Source: an uncultured Rikenella sp.
GTDB lineage: Bacteria > Bacteroidota > Bacteroidia > Bacteroidales > Rikenellaceae
Assembly: GCF_910577125.1 (NCBI RefSeq)
Contig: NZ_CAJTMN010000013.1
Coordinates: 1-33,817, forward strand
Reading direction: 5' to 3'
Length of the DNA stretch: 33,817 nt
A model generated the notes under the pieces. The model was not told the origin of the DNA. It saw nothing but the letters and a program-made list of their open reading frames with translations, and ran no database searches. This document shows positions 7,293-15,689 of the stretch, in pieces. The stretch's first letter is position 1, and the number at the start of each line of letters is the position of its first letter. Made by a program: the position numbers and the translations under genes.

Positions 7293-9008
7293 CTACCCCA
7301 CCAGCAGGACGATCACCACGCCCCAGATAATCAACAGCGTATTCCCGACGGCATACGTAATGGTATATCCCATCGCCGGGACGTTGCTGCCGAGGGTCTC
7401 CTCCACCGCGCCCAGCGCCGCCGTGGTCGTCCGCGCGCCGGAACAACACCCCAGTGTCAGCGCGTCGTTGAAGCGGAAGAGGTATTTCCCGATGAAAATC
7501 CCCGAAACCAGCGGAATCGATGTGGCCACCACCCCGACGAGCAGCACGCTCCAGCCCATCTCCTGCAGCCCCCGGATAAAGGTCGGCCCGGTCGAGATGC
7601 CGACGATGGCGATAAAGACGTTCAACCCGACGTTGTTCATAAACCAGACTGCCGGCTCGGGCACCCCTCCGAAATCGGGGCGCCGCGCTCGCAGCCAGCC
7701 GCACACCAGCCCGGCGATCAGCACGCCGCCGCTCACGGTCAGGCTCAGCGGGATCGACCCGATCCGGGTCACCAGCATCCACCCGAAAATCAACCCTCCG
7801 AGCACAATCCCGAGCCCCACGAAGGTCATGCTGCTCTTCGGCGTCTCCGGGTCGCTGAAACCGAGCTCTCCGGCCGCCCGCTCCACATCCTGACGCAGTC
7901 CCACCAGCTCCAGCCGGTCACCCGTATCCAGTCGGCCCTCGCCCAGCACCGGCACCCAGACGCCCGCCCGCGTGATGGAACGAATCATCACCCCGTGCAT
8001 AAAGGGCGCTTTCAACAAGGCGCGAATCGACATCCGGGCCGTCTCTTTTCTGCGGTTGCGGCCGCCGACCACCACGGCCAGCGTCTCGACCCGAAAATTC
8101 ACCAGATCGTTGTCCACTACTTCTTCACCGATCCACTCCTCTTCTTCGATGACGAACTCGCGCCGTCCGCTGACGACGATCTCGTCGCCCCGGAAAATCA
8201 TCGTCCTCGGCGTGACTTCGCAGATCCGCCCCTGCTGCCGCAGCCGTTCGACGAAGAGCCGCTTACCCTGACGCTGCATCTCGCGTTCGAAATCGGCCAC
8301 CGTACGCCCCGGATCGAACCACTCGTTGTCGGCCCGGAAAGCCCGGAACGTAATCTCCCGGACGGCGGGATTGAAGCCCGGCTGAGCGCTCATATCCTCG
8401 CCCATCTTGCTCTCCAGCTCGCGGGCGGCGGCTTTCACTTTGTCGACTCCGCCCAGCAGCCGGGGCCCCAGCGTCCCGAGCAGCCAGGCCGAACCGGCCG
8501 TCCCGTAGATATAGGTCACGGCATAGACGACCGGCATGATGTCGTATTTCAGCGTGGCCGAGTCGGGCATCTCGTGCATGGTGTCGGTGGCGACGCCCAG
8601 CACGGCGGACATGGTCTGCGAGCCGGCCATGAGTCCGGCCGCCTGGGCGGCGTCGTAGCCCATCACCCACGAGCAGAGCCAGACGGAGCCCAAACAGAGC
8701 AGACATAGCACGACGGCGAATCCGACCTGGGGCAGTCCGTCTTTGCGCAGCCCGCGGAAGAACTGCGGCCCGACGGCGTACCCGACGGCAAAGAGGAACA
8801 TGAGGAAAAAGAGGGTTTTGGCGGGCTCGGGAATCTCGATTTTCATCTGTCCGACGGCTACGCCGACCAGCAGGACGCTGGTGACGGTACCCAACGAGAA
8901 ACTCTTGTAGCGGAACTTGCCGATCCAAAAGCCGACCGCGACGGTCAGGAAAACGGCCAGCGCGGCGTTGTCTCGAAAAAACTGAACGATATCGATACCG
9001 GTAAACAT
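7293..9008 (-). CDS. AspT/YidE-type transporter with TrkA-C domains
   Basis: 571 residues. The layout is that of the aspartate-alanine exchanger family: two membrane halves flanking a cytosolic RCK/TrkA-C region. The N-terminal half has several helices with LFLFAVGYAVGPQFF and a GSQTMSAVLGVATD loop. The middle (about 205-375) contains paired TrkA-C signatures such as RGDEIVVSG and TGDRLELVG. The C-terminal half has ISTGPTFIRGLQ and LGCCSGARTTTAALGAV, the repeated pore-type motif. I chose the ATG at 9008, whose residues MFTGIDIVQFF begin the family fold; the open frame upstream is unlike the family. The substrate is unknown, with dicarboxylates or amino acids typical. A second member lies at 20207-21880. 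Confidence 0.88.
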   Translation of the reverse strand: MFTGIDIVQFFRDNAALAVFLTVAVGFWIGKFRYKSFSLGTVTSVLLVGVAVGQMKIEIPEPAKTLFFLMFLFAVGYAVGPQFFRGLRKDGLPQVGFAVVLCLLCLGSVWLCSWVMGYDAAQAAGLMAGSQTMSAVLGVATDTMHEMPDSATLKYDIMPVVYAVTYIYGTAGSAWLLGTLGPRLLGGVDKVKAAARELESKMGEDMSAQPGFNPAVREITFRAFRADNEWFDPGRTVADFEREMQRQGKRLFVERLRQQGRICEVTPRTMIFRGDEIVVSGRREFVIEEEEWIGEEVVDNDLVNFRVETLAVVVGGRNRRKETARMSIRALLKAPFMHGVMIRSITRAGVWVPVLGEGRLDTGDRLELVGLRQDVERAAGELGFSDPETPKSSMTFVGLGIVLGGLIFGWMLVTRIGSIPLSLTVSGGVLIAGLVCGWLRARRPDFGGVPEPAVWFMNNVGLNVFIAIVGISTGPTFIRGLQEMGWSVLLVGVVATSIPLVSGIFIGKYLFRFNDALTLGCCSGARTTTAALGAVEETLGSNVPAMGYTITYAVGNTLLIIWGVVIVLLVG

Positions 9009-9541
9009 AGCGACGATAAAATTGAGTTCGGTGTGTCTTACCGCAGCAATCCGCGTGCCGAAAGCGTCACCGGGCGGGAAGCCCGCAGAAAAAGCGTACA
9101 TTTGGCGGCTCCGGCCTCCGAAATTTTTCGAACGGTTATCCTTCCCGGGCAATACCTCTCGACAGTGAGTGCTTGTTCGTGCGCGAAAATGTCCTATCTT
9201 TGTGGTGCTGAGTGCCTCCGGGCACGAGGCGGACATACGGAAAGTGTTTTCGCAGTCTTTACAACGAAATCTGACAGTTTCAACAAGAGAAAAGACAACG
9301 AACGACACTCACTTCTTGTTTAGCATATGGACAGGGAGCGCCTTCTGCGTATCCCCTTACCCCATATCTATTCAGGTGTGGGGTATTGCATCGTTTATTT
9401 TCTCTTAGGTTTTGTCAGAACCTCGTTGTGGATAAACGGATCGACTCCACACTTTCTGCTTTTTCTACCTGTTGAAATCCCGCCAGCCACCCGGAGTCGA
9501 TGGCGACCATTTGTTTAACCATGCACCAAACAAGAGTGGTT
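9009..9541. other. Intergenic region between divergent genes, with promoter
   Basis: 533 bases with no supported gene. It holds a plus-strand promoter (9173-9200), a small hairpin TACCCCA/TGGGGTA at 9358-9364 and 9379-9385, and a complementary pair TCGACTCC/GGAGTCGA at 9441-9448 and 9491-9498, just ahead of the lipoprotein start. The promoter would give a leader of over 300 bases, long for this genome, so the leader could be regulatory. I found no recognisable riboswitch. Confidence 0.5.
9173..9200 (+). promoter_or_regulatory. Promoter for the leucine-rich repeat lipoprotein
   Basis: TTG at 9173-9175, 17 bases, then TATCTTTG at 9193-9200, matching the Bacteroidetes TTG and TAnnTTTG boxes with slightly short spacing. 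Confidence 0.5.
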
Positions 9542-11854
9542 ATGAAACGACTATTTCCCATCTGGGCCCTGCTGGCCCTGTTGCTAGCCGGAGGCTGCAG
9601 CAAGAACGACGGCTATTTCAACGGAGAAGAACCAGAGCCAGAACCGAAGCCGGACGACGAACTGACAGAACAGGTTGAACAGCTCTGTAAGCAGGCGAAT
9701 ATGAATATCGCATCGTTGCAGGCATTGGTTGCGGCCATGCAGGAGGGCGATTATGTCAAGGCGGTCATCCCCATTATGCAGGAGGTTAAGGAAAAGAGTA
9801 AGGATAAGGAAATCGGCCATACGATAACCTTTGAAAACCGCGACTCGATTACCATCTTCCACGGCACCGAGAGCGACACGACGGGAAACGGAACGATGCC
9901 GGTTATCGGGCTGCGGATGGACGAAGACAGCGTCTATTATTGGACACTGAACGGCACTTGGCTGTTGGAAAAAGGGAATAAAGTTCAGATACGGTCTACT
10001 CTACCCCAGCTGAAGTTGCAGAGTGGATACTGGTACCTGTCCAATGACAGACAGCAAGCCGGACAACAATTCGGGAAAGCGACCGACGCCGACTGCGATA
10101 AAACGTTTCAAGGTGTGACCCAAGACGATTACAACGTTTATATTCTTTTGGCCAGCGGCGAGAAGATCACCCTGCGGAAGATGTCCGAGTTAGTAGTTCA
10201 GATTACAGAAAAGGATACCCTGTTACGATTCAGCGACAACGAGACGCAAACGATCCATTACACCATTACCGGCGACACCGTGAATTTGGAAGTCAAGGCC
10301 GAGATGCAGAACGACGACGGAGGTTACACCCTGCAAATCACCCCGACCTCCAAGACTGCCGGAACGGTCGAGATTCAGGCAAAAACTCCGACCGAAAACC
10401 ACGTGATTATTTCGGTTTCCGACGGTCGCCAGACAGTTCAGACGAGTATTGCCGTATCGCCGTATCCGCCTTTCGACGGTCAGACCATCCGAGTAATAGC
10501 CCCGGGAACATTGAAACAGTCATTGGTCAATCACGACCAATCGACCCTCACAGAATTACGGGTTGTCGGTTCAATCAATGACGAGGATATTGCCACTTTG
10601 AAAGCCCTTCCCAATCTTTCGGTATTGGATATCGAGGATACCGACTTAATAAAGTTACCATCTGCGGCTTTCAAGAATAACAAAACACTGACTTCTATAA
10701 AATTACCTCAATCCTTAACGGAGATTGAGAACTCTGCATTTTATGGCTGCTCCGGTTTGACGGGAGATCTGACAATCCCAGAGGGGGTAACAACGATTGG
10801 AGAGTCTGCATTTGACTTCTGCTATGGCTTCACAGAGGTAGTGATTCCGGAGGGGGTCACGACAATAGAAAAATACGCCTTTAGGTTTTGTTCTGGCTTG
10901 ACGGGGAATCTGACGATTCCGAATAGCCTAACGGAGATCAAAGAAGGTGTATTTGCTTATTGTAACGGTTTGACGGACGTAACGATCCCCAATAGCGTAA
11001 CGATAATTGGACCTGGGGCATTTATGGATTGTACCGGTTTGGCGGGCCCCCTGACGATTCCGAATAGCGTAACAAGAATTGGATACGAGGCATTTGGGAG
11101 ATGTTCTGGCTTGACGGGGAATCTGATTATTCCAGATGGAGTGACCACGATTGAATCCCGTGCATTTGATCGTTGTTCCGGTTTTACGGGAACCTTGAAG
11201 ATTCCTGAGGGGGTGACAGAGATTGGAAGCTCTGCATTTTCTGGCTGTTCCGGTTTTACGGGAAACCTGGTGATTCCGGAGAGGGTAACAGAGATTGGAG
11301 AGTTTGCATTTGTAGGTTGTTCCGGTTTGACAGGAAACCTAACAATTCCGAGCAGTGTGAAGACGATTGGTGCCGGTGCATTTCAGGAATGTTCCGGTTT
11401 GACGAGTGTGACGATTCCGAATAGTGTGACAACGATTGAACGCTCTGCATTTCAAAGGTGTACCGGTTTGACGAGTGTGACGATTCCGAACAGTGTGACA
11501 GAGATTGGAAGCTCTGCATTTCAAGGTTGTACCGGTTTGACGAGTGTGACGATTCCGAACAGTGTGACCACGATTGAACGCTCTGCATTTCAAAGTTGTA
11601 CCGGTTTGACGAGTGTGACGATTCCGGAAAGTGTAACGACGATTGGAGAGAGGGCATTTTATGGTTGTTCCGGATTGACAACTATTTATTGCAAACCCAA
11701 TACACCTCCTTCTGTTTGGGATGATAACACGTTTGGGACAACATCAAATTGTGTGTTATACGTTCCAACCGGTTGTGCAGAAGCCTATCGTAATTATACT
11801 GTCAATACATTGAAAGCCTTCCCCTTCAAAAACATCATCGAAACCAATTTCTAA
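9542..11854 (+). CDS. BspA-like leucine-rich repeat surface lipoprotein
   Basis: 770 residues. The ATG at 9542 begins a lipoprotein signal with lipobox LAGGC (Cys19), followed by an acidic, proline-rich linker (EEPEPEPKPDDE). An N-terminal region with a helical stretch (LTEQVEQLCKQ...) and beta-rich part resembles DUF4988. It leads into 14 LRR_5 (BspA/Treponema type) repeats of 23 or 25 residues, each with the pattern TIPxxVTxIGxxAFxxCxGLT. The end has a capping segment with CKPNTPPSVW. Such proteins are usually surface exposed and bind host or bacterial partners; the ligand is unknown. The last repeats are nearly identical at DNA level (69-bp period), so copy number may vary. The repeat half has lower GC than neighbouring genes, suggesting transfer. 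Confidence 0.92.
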   Translation: MKRLFPIWALLALLLAGGCSKNDGYFNGEEPEPEPKPDDELTEQVEQLCKQANMNIASLQALVAAMQEGDYVKAVIPIMQEVKEKSKDKEIGHTITFENRDSITIFHGTESDTTGNGTMPVIGLRMDEDSVYYWTLNGTWLLEKGNKVQIRSTLPQLKLQSGYWYLSNDRQQAGQQFGKATDADCDKTFQGVTQDDYNVYILLASGEKITLRKMSELVVQITEKDTLLRFSDNETQTIHYTITGDTVNLEVKAEMQNDDGGYTLQITPTSKTAGTVEIQAKTPTENHVIISVSDGRQTVQTSIAVSPYPPFDGQTIRVIAPGTLKQSLVNHDQSTLTELRVVGSINDEDIATLKALPNLSVLDIEDTDLIKLPSAAFKNNKTLTSIKLPQSLTEIENSAFYGCSGLTGDLTIPEGVTTIGESAFDFCYGFTEVVIPEGVTTIEKYAFRFCSGLTGNLTIPNSLTEIKEGVFAYCNGLTDVTIPNSVTIIGPGAFMDCTGLAGPLTIPNSVTRIGYEAFGRCSGLTGNLIIPDGVTTIESRAFDRCSGFTGTLKIPEGVTEIGSSAFSGCSGFTGNLVIPERVTEIGEFAFVGCSGLTGNLTIPSSVKTIGAGAFQECSGLTSVTIPNSVTTIERSAFQRCTGLTSVTIPNSVTEIGSSAFQGCTGLTSVTIPNSVTTIERSAFQSCTGLTSVTIPESVTTIGERAFYGCSGLTTIYCKPNTPPSVWDDNTFGTTSNCVLYVPTGCAEAYRNYTVNTLKAFPFKNIIETNF
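11401..11676 (+). repeat. Four tandem 69-bp repeats inside the LRR gene
   Basis: Units start at 11401, 11470, 11539 and 11608, each beginning GACGAGTGTGACGATTCC. Units 1 and 3 differ at only about three positions; the fourth is more diverged. Each encodes one 23-residue leucine-rich repeat, so gain or loss of a unit keeps the frame. Confidence 0.9.
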
Positions 11855-11875
11855 CCTTTTAATTTCAATAAAACC

Positions 11876-12406
11876 ATGGAAATTTTATTAGTAACTGGCG
11901 AACACGACACCGGAAAATCCGGAGTATTGCATGATCTGACTAAATGGTTTCAGGATGAAAAAGGATATACCATTAGTCATACGTTCCACGATCATCCGTT
12001 CGTTTTTCCGAAACCGGAGGAAGAATATGATTTTGAAGTGCTACTGTCCGGGAAAAAACGGATTCTGATACATTCTGCTACCGATGACTGTACATGTATT
12101 AGTAATTTGTGTGATAATCTGGCGACTCTAAAGCAAGAGGGAAACAGTCCGGATATCTTGATAACCACTTGCCGGCGTTTTGATGACGACACACGAAAAT
12201 GCCAATGTTCACGAATGAATTGGAAACCGGACGACATCGAAAAATATAACGTACTTCACGCCGAGAACGGCGATCCTATTTTAGAGATTCCATTGATACG
12301 TATCAAACGTGAAAATGATAAAGACTCGGTGGCAAAATGGTATCATGAACAAATAAACCGACTCGTGCAACACATCTTACAACAAGGCCCATATAATATA
12401 AAATAA
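11876..12406 (+). CDS. Small P-loop protein of unknown function
   Basis: 176 residues. A Walker A motif GEHDTGKS lies at residues 8-15 directly after an N-terminal beta strand (MEILLVT). Later strands KKRILIHSATDD (about 60-70) and PDILITTCRR suggest a small NTPase fold, but I cannot assign a family, and a Walker B aspartate is only suggested by the SATDD segment. There is no signal peptide or membrane helix, so it is probably cytosolic. It starts 21 bases after the leucine-rich repeat lipoprotein and ends at a strong terminator, so the two form one transcript. The gene is richer in A and T than the surrounding chromosome, like the repeat half of its partner. It could be a nucleotide kinase-like or regulatory protein. 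Confidence 0.75.
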   Translation: MEILLVTGEHDTGKSGVLHDLTKWFQDEKGYTISHTFHDHPFVFPKPEEEYDFEVLLSGKKRILIHSATDDCTCISNLCDNLATLKQEGNSPDILITTCRRFDDDTRKCQCSRMNWKPDDIEKYNVLHAENGDPILEIPLIRIKRENDKDSVAKWYHEQINRLVQHILQQGPYNIK

Positions 12407-12411
12407 CGATA

Positions 12412-12451
12412 AATCCCCCGCGGCAAAGGGAAACCTTTGCCGCAGGGGATT
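12412..12451. terminator. Terminator with GAAA loop
   Basis: Arms AATCCCC plus GCGGCAAAGG pair with CCTTTGCCGC plus GGGGATT, with a single C-A mismatch between the blocks and a GAAA tetraloop. It is followed by ATCTTTCCTTTTT on the plus strand. It ends the LRR lipoprotein and P-loop genes and may also stop the converging LysR transcript. Confidence 0.88.
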
Positions 12452-12538
12452 ATCTTTCCTTTTTATCCGAAAAAAGAGGCTCTGTTTCTGCTGAAATCAG
12501 TAACCGTTGCCTTTTTCCGGCGGTTCCATGAAGAGCTG

Positions 12539-13447
12539 CTACCGGAACCAATCGCGCACCCGTTCGCGTACGGCATTCGACTCCTTCAACAGACGGATAA
12601 ACTCCAGAGCCGAGTGTTTCCGATAACTGTCCCGAAGCATGTGGACACAACCGTCCATCTCGTTGGACGGCAGGTCGAGCGGAATGGCCTTCACTCCGGA
12701 TTCGTTATAAACGGTGGCCTCGGCCAGAATCGTCAACAGATTGCTCTGCTTGATGAGTTTCAACAAAATATTGACCTCGTTCAACTCGATCCGGACATTC
12801 AGATGAACCGCATGCCTCGCCAAGTGGTATTCGAATGCATTCCGAGCCTGCAACCCACTGGCAGGCAACGCAATGTCGTATCGAGTCAGATCCGGCAGGC
12901 CGATCTTCGACTCGGCAGCGAGCACGTGCCCCTCCCGGACGATCACTGCCAGGTGGTTGTCGAACAGAACGTGCGACTCGATCCCCTCGTTCCTGACCGT
13001 GGGGCGGAAAGCCAGCACAAAATCGACCGCTCTCCGTTCGAGCATCTCCATCAGCTCCGCCATCGGTTTGTAAAAGATATTGAGCCGGACACGGGGATAA
13101 CGTTTCATAAACTCCATCAGGGTCTCGCTCAGGATGGGACTGAACGAGTAAGTCACACCGATATTGAGTGTCCCGCCCAGCAACTCCCGCAAGTCCTGAA
13201 GCCGAGCCACACAGGTCTCGGCATCGCAGAGCGTACGGCGGGCCAGAGGCAGAAGTTCCGCTCCGGCCTCGGTCAGCCGGATGGAATGGCTGTTGCGCAG
13301 AAAAAGTTGCGCGTCCAACTCCTCTTCCAGCTGCCGGATCTGCTGGGAGAGGGTGCTCTGGACAATATTCAGAGCCCGGGCGGCATCCGAGAAATTCAGG
13401 GTCTCGGCCGCTTTAACGAAATATCTCAATTGTCTCAGTTCCATCAT
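12539..13447 (-). CDS. LysR-family transcriptional regulator
   Basis: 302 residues, typical of the family. Residues 1-60 form the winged helix-turn-helix (MELRQLRYFVKAAETLNFSDAARALNIVQSTLSQQIRQLEEEL), split here as the scanning helix and recognition helix. Residues from about 90 form the periplasmic-binding-like effector domain, with GTLNIGVTYSFSPIL and an effector-pocket pattern. The effector is not identifiable. It ends the minus-strand set ThrE-large, ThrE-small and LysR, with a 20-base gap from the exporter subunit, so it may control the exporter or itself. LysR regulators normally act on divergent neighbours; being downstream in the same direction is less common. Confidence 0.93.
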   Translation of the reverse strand: MMELRQLRYFVKAAETLNFSDAARALNIVQSTLSQQIRQLEEELDAQLFLRNSHSIRLTEAGAELLPLARRTLCDAETCVARLQDLRELLGGTLNIGVTYSFSPILSETLMEFMKRYPRVRLNIFYKPMAELMEMLERRAVDFVLAFRPTVRNEGIESHVLFDNHLAVIVREGHVLAAESKIGLPDLTRYDIALPASGLQARNAFEYHLARHAVHLNVRIELNEVNILLKLIKQSNLLTILAEATVYNESGVKAIPLDLPSNEMDGCVHMLRDSYRKHSALEFIRLLKESNAVRERVRDWFR

Positions 13448-13467
13448 TTACTTTCCGTATGCGGGGG

Positions 13468-13962
13468 TCATCTCGTCGCCCGGAAGGCGACTTTTTTCAA
13501 CATAAAAATAGGAATATTGGCGCCGACTACGATACCCAGCATAATAAAAGTGCACGTCAAGCCATTATAGGACAGCAGATAAAGATAATGGCCGAAGAGT
13601 TCCTCTTTCACATGGGCCAGACAGGCCAGCATCGCCTCGACCGTCCGATAGGCATACATGCCGGGAATCATCGGCAGCAGAGCCGGGTAGAGACAAACCT
13701 CGGCCGGGCATCTGACCCCGCGGGCGAACAAAACGTCGAGCAATCCGATGACGAAAGCGGCGACGAAACTGGCCAGAATAAGATTCATCCCGACCAGTTC
13801 CGGAGCGGCAAGCACATATCTGCCGGCATGCCCCACAGCTGCCGTCCAGGCACAAGTGAAATAGGCCCGGCGGGGCGTATGGCTGATACTCGAAAAACCT
13901 ACGGCCGCTATGGCCGCGAACACGCCGTCCTCCAGGACAGCTCCCATCAGAGCAAGTTCCAT
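13468..13962 (-). CDS. ThrE-type exporter, small (DUF3815-like) subunit
   Basis: 164 residues with four or five hydrophobic helices (starting GVFAAIAAVGFSSIS, then LVGMNLILASFVAAFVIG, LPMIPGMYAYR, and a C-terminal helix GLTCTFIMLGIVVGANIP). This matches the C-terminal half of threonine/serine exporter ThrE, encoded as its own gene in many bacteria. It starts three bases after the stop of the large subunit gene, so the two are translated together and probably form one inner-membrane transporter. Substrates in the family are threonine and serine; here the substrate is inferred by family only. Confidence 0.85.
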   Translation of the reverse strand: MELALMGAVLEDGVFAAIAAVGFSSISHTPRRAYFTCAWTAAVGHAGRYVLAAPELVGMNLILASFVAAFVIGLLDVLFARGVRCPAEVCLYPALLPMIPGMYAYRTVEAMLACLAHVKEELFGHYLYLLSYNGLTCTFIMLGIVVGANIPIFMLKKVAFRATR

Positions 13963-13965
13963 CGC

Positions 13966-14781
13966 CTAAAACCAGTCGAGATCCAACAGATACATTCCTG
14001 CGCACAGGCCGATCGACAGACAAACCGTAAGGATGCAAGCATCGACCAGCCGGCTGAAGGCACACAAATAATGCCGATCGAGCATATCGCTCACGGCATT
14101 GATCCAGGGAACTCCCGGGATCAGGTACAACACGCTGGTACCGAGAGCGATCTCGGGCGTTTCGCCCCATCCGAAGAGGTGCCCTCCGGCGCTGATCGAG
14201 GCCGAGAAAAACGCCGCGCAAAGAAACGTCAGCCTGACGTCCCGTTTGTCAGCCAGCATGATCTGCTTCAGCCGATAACCGGCAAACGTGGCGACGAACA
14301 CGATCGCCATAGCGGCAGGATCGCCGCCGAACAAGCGACAGAATGAAGCATTCGCCAGACTGGTCAGGACGAGCGACTCCCGATAATCGGCCGGAGAAGC
14401 CGCTATGATTGCGGCGAACTGCGAGACGGCTGCGGCATACCCCACCCTGCCGTCGGCGACGCCCCAACTCAGCCGGCTCAACCGGGTATTGATGTCGAAA
14501 CGGATTCCGCACGACGGAATCCGGCGCTGTATCACCTGCGCCTCGTCCGAATCCTCTTTCCGAATCGACAACTGCACATGAGAGGGGGTAATCATCACAT
14601 CGGCCTGCACACCGAACCGCTGCGCCATCCGGGAGAGATTCTTTTCGGTCCGAATGCAAGTCGCACCGGCTCCCAACAGCCACGAGGCGTACTCGGCCAG
14701 AAACACCCCCTGCTCCCGGAACGCTTGGTCGACAGAGCGACCGGGCGTTCCGGGCTTAAAAATTTTTCTCCTCGTCTTCAT
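13966..14781 (-). CDS. ThrE-type exporter, large (DUF1212-like) subunit
   Basis: 271 residues from the ATG at 14781. The N-terminal cytosolic part (about 1-115) carries the DUF1212 pattern AEYASWLLGAGATCIRTEKNLSRMA. The rest holds five or so membrane helices, including GTSVLYLIPGVPWINAVSDM, a hallmark of ThrE proteins. The partner half follows three bases downstream. The open frame extends 41 residues upstream, but those residues do not resemble the family. The start overlaps by 26 bases the end of a tiny membrane ORF (14756-14962), which suggests translational coupling. Likely exports threonine or serine. Confidence 0.86.
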   Translation of the reverse strand: MKTRRKIFKPGTPGRSVDQAFREQGVFLAEYASWLLGAGATCIRTEKNLSRMAQRFGVQADVMITPSHVQLSIRKEDSDEAQVIQRRIPSCGIRFDINTRLSRLSWGVADGRVGYAAAVSQFAAIIAASPADYRESLVLTSLANASFCRLFGGDPAAMAIVFVATFAGYRLKQIMLADKRDVRLTFLCAAFFSASISAGGHLFGWGETPEIALGTSVLYLIPGVPWINAVSDMLDRHYLCAFSRLVDACILTVCLSIGLCAGMYLLDLDWF

Positions 14782-14962
14782 CGCCCGTCCAGTCACCCGG
14801 TATGTAAAACATCTCCCGCTCCTTCCCCCATTCAAAAAGAGGGAGATGCCCCGGCCGGCGGCTGTGTCCGCCGGCGCAAAGCCGCCTGAGGGTTCGGATG
14901 ACAAATACAGAGAATAGCGTTCCGGTTATCACACACCAGACAATCATCGGTCGATCCATCAT
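14756..14962 (-). CDS. Small single-helix membrane protein
   Basis: 68 residues beginning MMDRPMIVWCVITGTLF, with one hydrophobic helix (about 6-23), then a basic stretch (RTLRRLCAGGHSRR) and an acidic end (GDWTGDEDEE). A TACTTTTG promoter box lies 16 bases upstream of the start, and the stop overlaps the start of the ThrE large subunit by 26 bases. The position under a good promoter and the coupled overlap support a real gene, though no family is recognised. It could instead be a leader ORF controlling translation of the exporter. Confidence 0.55.
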   Translation of the reverse strand: MMDRPMIVWCVITGTLFSVFVIRTLRRLCAGGHSRRPGHLPLFEWGKEREMFYIPGDWTGDEDEEKNF

Positions 14963-14978
14963 TTTATCGTTTTTGCGA

Positions 14979-14986
14979 CAAAAGTA
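14979..14986 (-). promoter_or_regulatory. -7 promoter box for the ThrE/LysR genes
   Basis: Minus strand TACTTTTG fits TAnnTTTG. A TTT lies 21 bases upstream. It would drive the small membrane ORF, both ThrE subunits and the LysR gene. Confidence 0.55.
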
Positions 14987-15127
14987 TGGGGGGCTTTTCA
15001 TCCTCCGAAAGGCCGGTCAAGGAATTTTTCGATAGATGCTATCGGTTTTACTGAAAGGCGACCGACCTCATGGACAAATCGGGGAAGTCCGGAAGATTTC
15101 GTCTGAGTCTGTTTCGCGAAATAAGAA

Positions 15128-15162
15128 AAAGGTCTTGCAAGATGTTGTCTTGCAAGACCTTT
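15128..15162. terminator. Terminator downstream of the serine tRNAs
   Basis: A perfect 15-bp stem (AAAGGTCTTGCAAGA and its complement) around a five-base loop. On the minus strand it is followed by TTTTCTTATTT, so it ends the tRNA-Ser(CGA) transcript. Confidence 0.88.
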
Positions 15163-15180
15163 CCTTCCTTTCGCAGGTCG

Positions 15181-15267
15181 CGGAGAGATAGGGATTCGAA
15201 CCCTAGGTACAGTTGCCCGTACACCGCATTTCGAGTGCGGCCCGATCGACCACTCCGGCATCTCTCC
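15181..15267 (-). tRNA. tRNA-Ser (anticodon CGA)
   Basis: 87 bases. The acceptor stem GGAGAGA pairs with TCTCTCC, followed by discriminator G. The anticodon stem-loop is CCGCACTCGAAATGCGG, with the CGA anticodon after CT. A long variable arm (GTACGGGCAACTGTAC) is typical of serine tRNA, and the T arm contains GGTTCGAATCC. CCA is not encoded. It decodes UCG. Confidence 0.93.
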
Positions 15268-15292
15268 TTAATGATAGCGGCATCGAACGGCA

Positions 15293-15300
15293 CAAAGATA
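15293..15300 (-). promoter_or_regulatory. -7 promoter box for tRNA-Ser(CGA)
   Basis: Minus strand TATCTTTG, 25 bases before the mature 5' end of the tRNA. Confidence 0.5.
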
Positions 15301-15432
15301 ACGTTTTATATCTTTCCTTGTTCGTCCGACGGCATAAAAACCGACGCTCTTCGTCCGAAACGCTGCCCTTCGGTTTTCACAAAGTCCCCCCGGCGGCTGG
15401 CGAAAAACCCCGGAACCCGGAAAACTTCTGTG

Positions 15433-15517
15433 CGGAGAGGGAGGGATTCGAACCCCCGGAGCCTCGCAGCTCAACGGTTTTCAAGACCGCCGCAATCGAC
15501 CACTCTGCCACCTCTCC
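15433..15517 (-). tRNA. tRNA-Ser (anticodon TGA)
   Basis: 85 bases. The acceptor GGAGAGG pairs with CCTCTCC. The anticodon stem CGGTCTTGAAAACCG carries TGA. The long variable arm contains GCTGCGAGGCTCC, and the T arm has GGTTCGAATCC. CCA is not encoded. It decodes UCA and related codons. Confidence 0.94.
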
Positions 15518-15522
15518 GGGCA

Positions 15523-15530
15523 CAAAAGTA
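15523..15530 (-). promoter_or_regulatory. -7 promoter box for tRNA-Ser(TGA)
   Basis: Minus strand TACTTTTG ends 5 bases before the mature tRNA 5' end, so transcription would start at or very near the tRNA itself. Confidence 0.55.
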
Positions 15531-15613
15531 ACGGTTTTTTCTTTCCCTGCAAAACCCGCCTCCCCTTCCCGCCAAAAAACGCATCCGGGGGTGCAAAAAA
15601 AACGATTAAATAC

Positions 15614-15643
15614 TTGGCGGTTAAGTTTTATCCGTTATATTTG
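15614..15643 (+). promoter_or_regulatory. Promoter of the HU gene
   Basis: TTG at 15614-15616, 19 bases, then TATATTTG at 15636-15643. Both boxes and the spacing fit the Bacteroidetes sigma-AB consensus, the best match in the window. The leader to the ATG at 15690 is about 40 bases. Confidence 0.8.
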
Positions 15644-15689
15644 CAACATCCAACAAACGACATTACTAACTTTCTAAACACTAACGGTT

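Noticed and set aside
11401..11676. 69-bp tandem units as a CRISPR array
   Set aside because: The units are coding, in frame and directly contiguous, with no spacers of independent sequence; they encode leucine-rich repeats.
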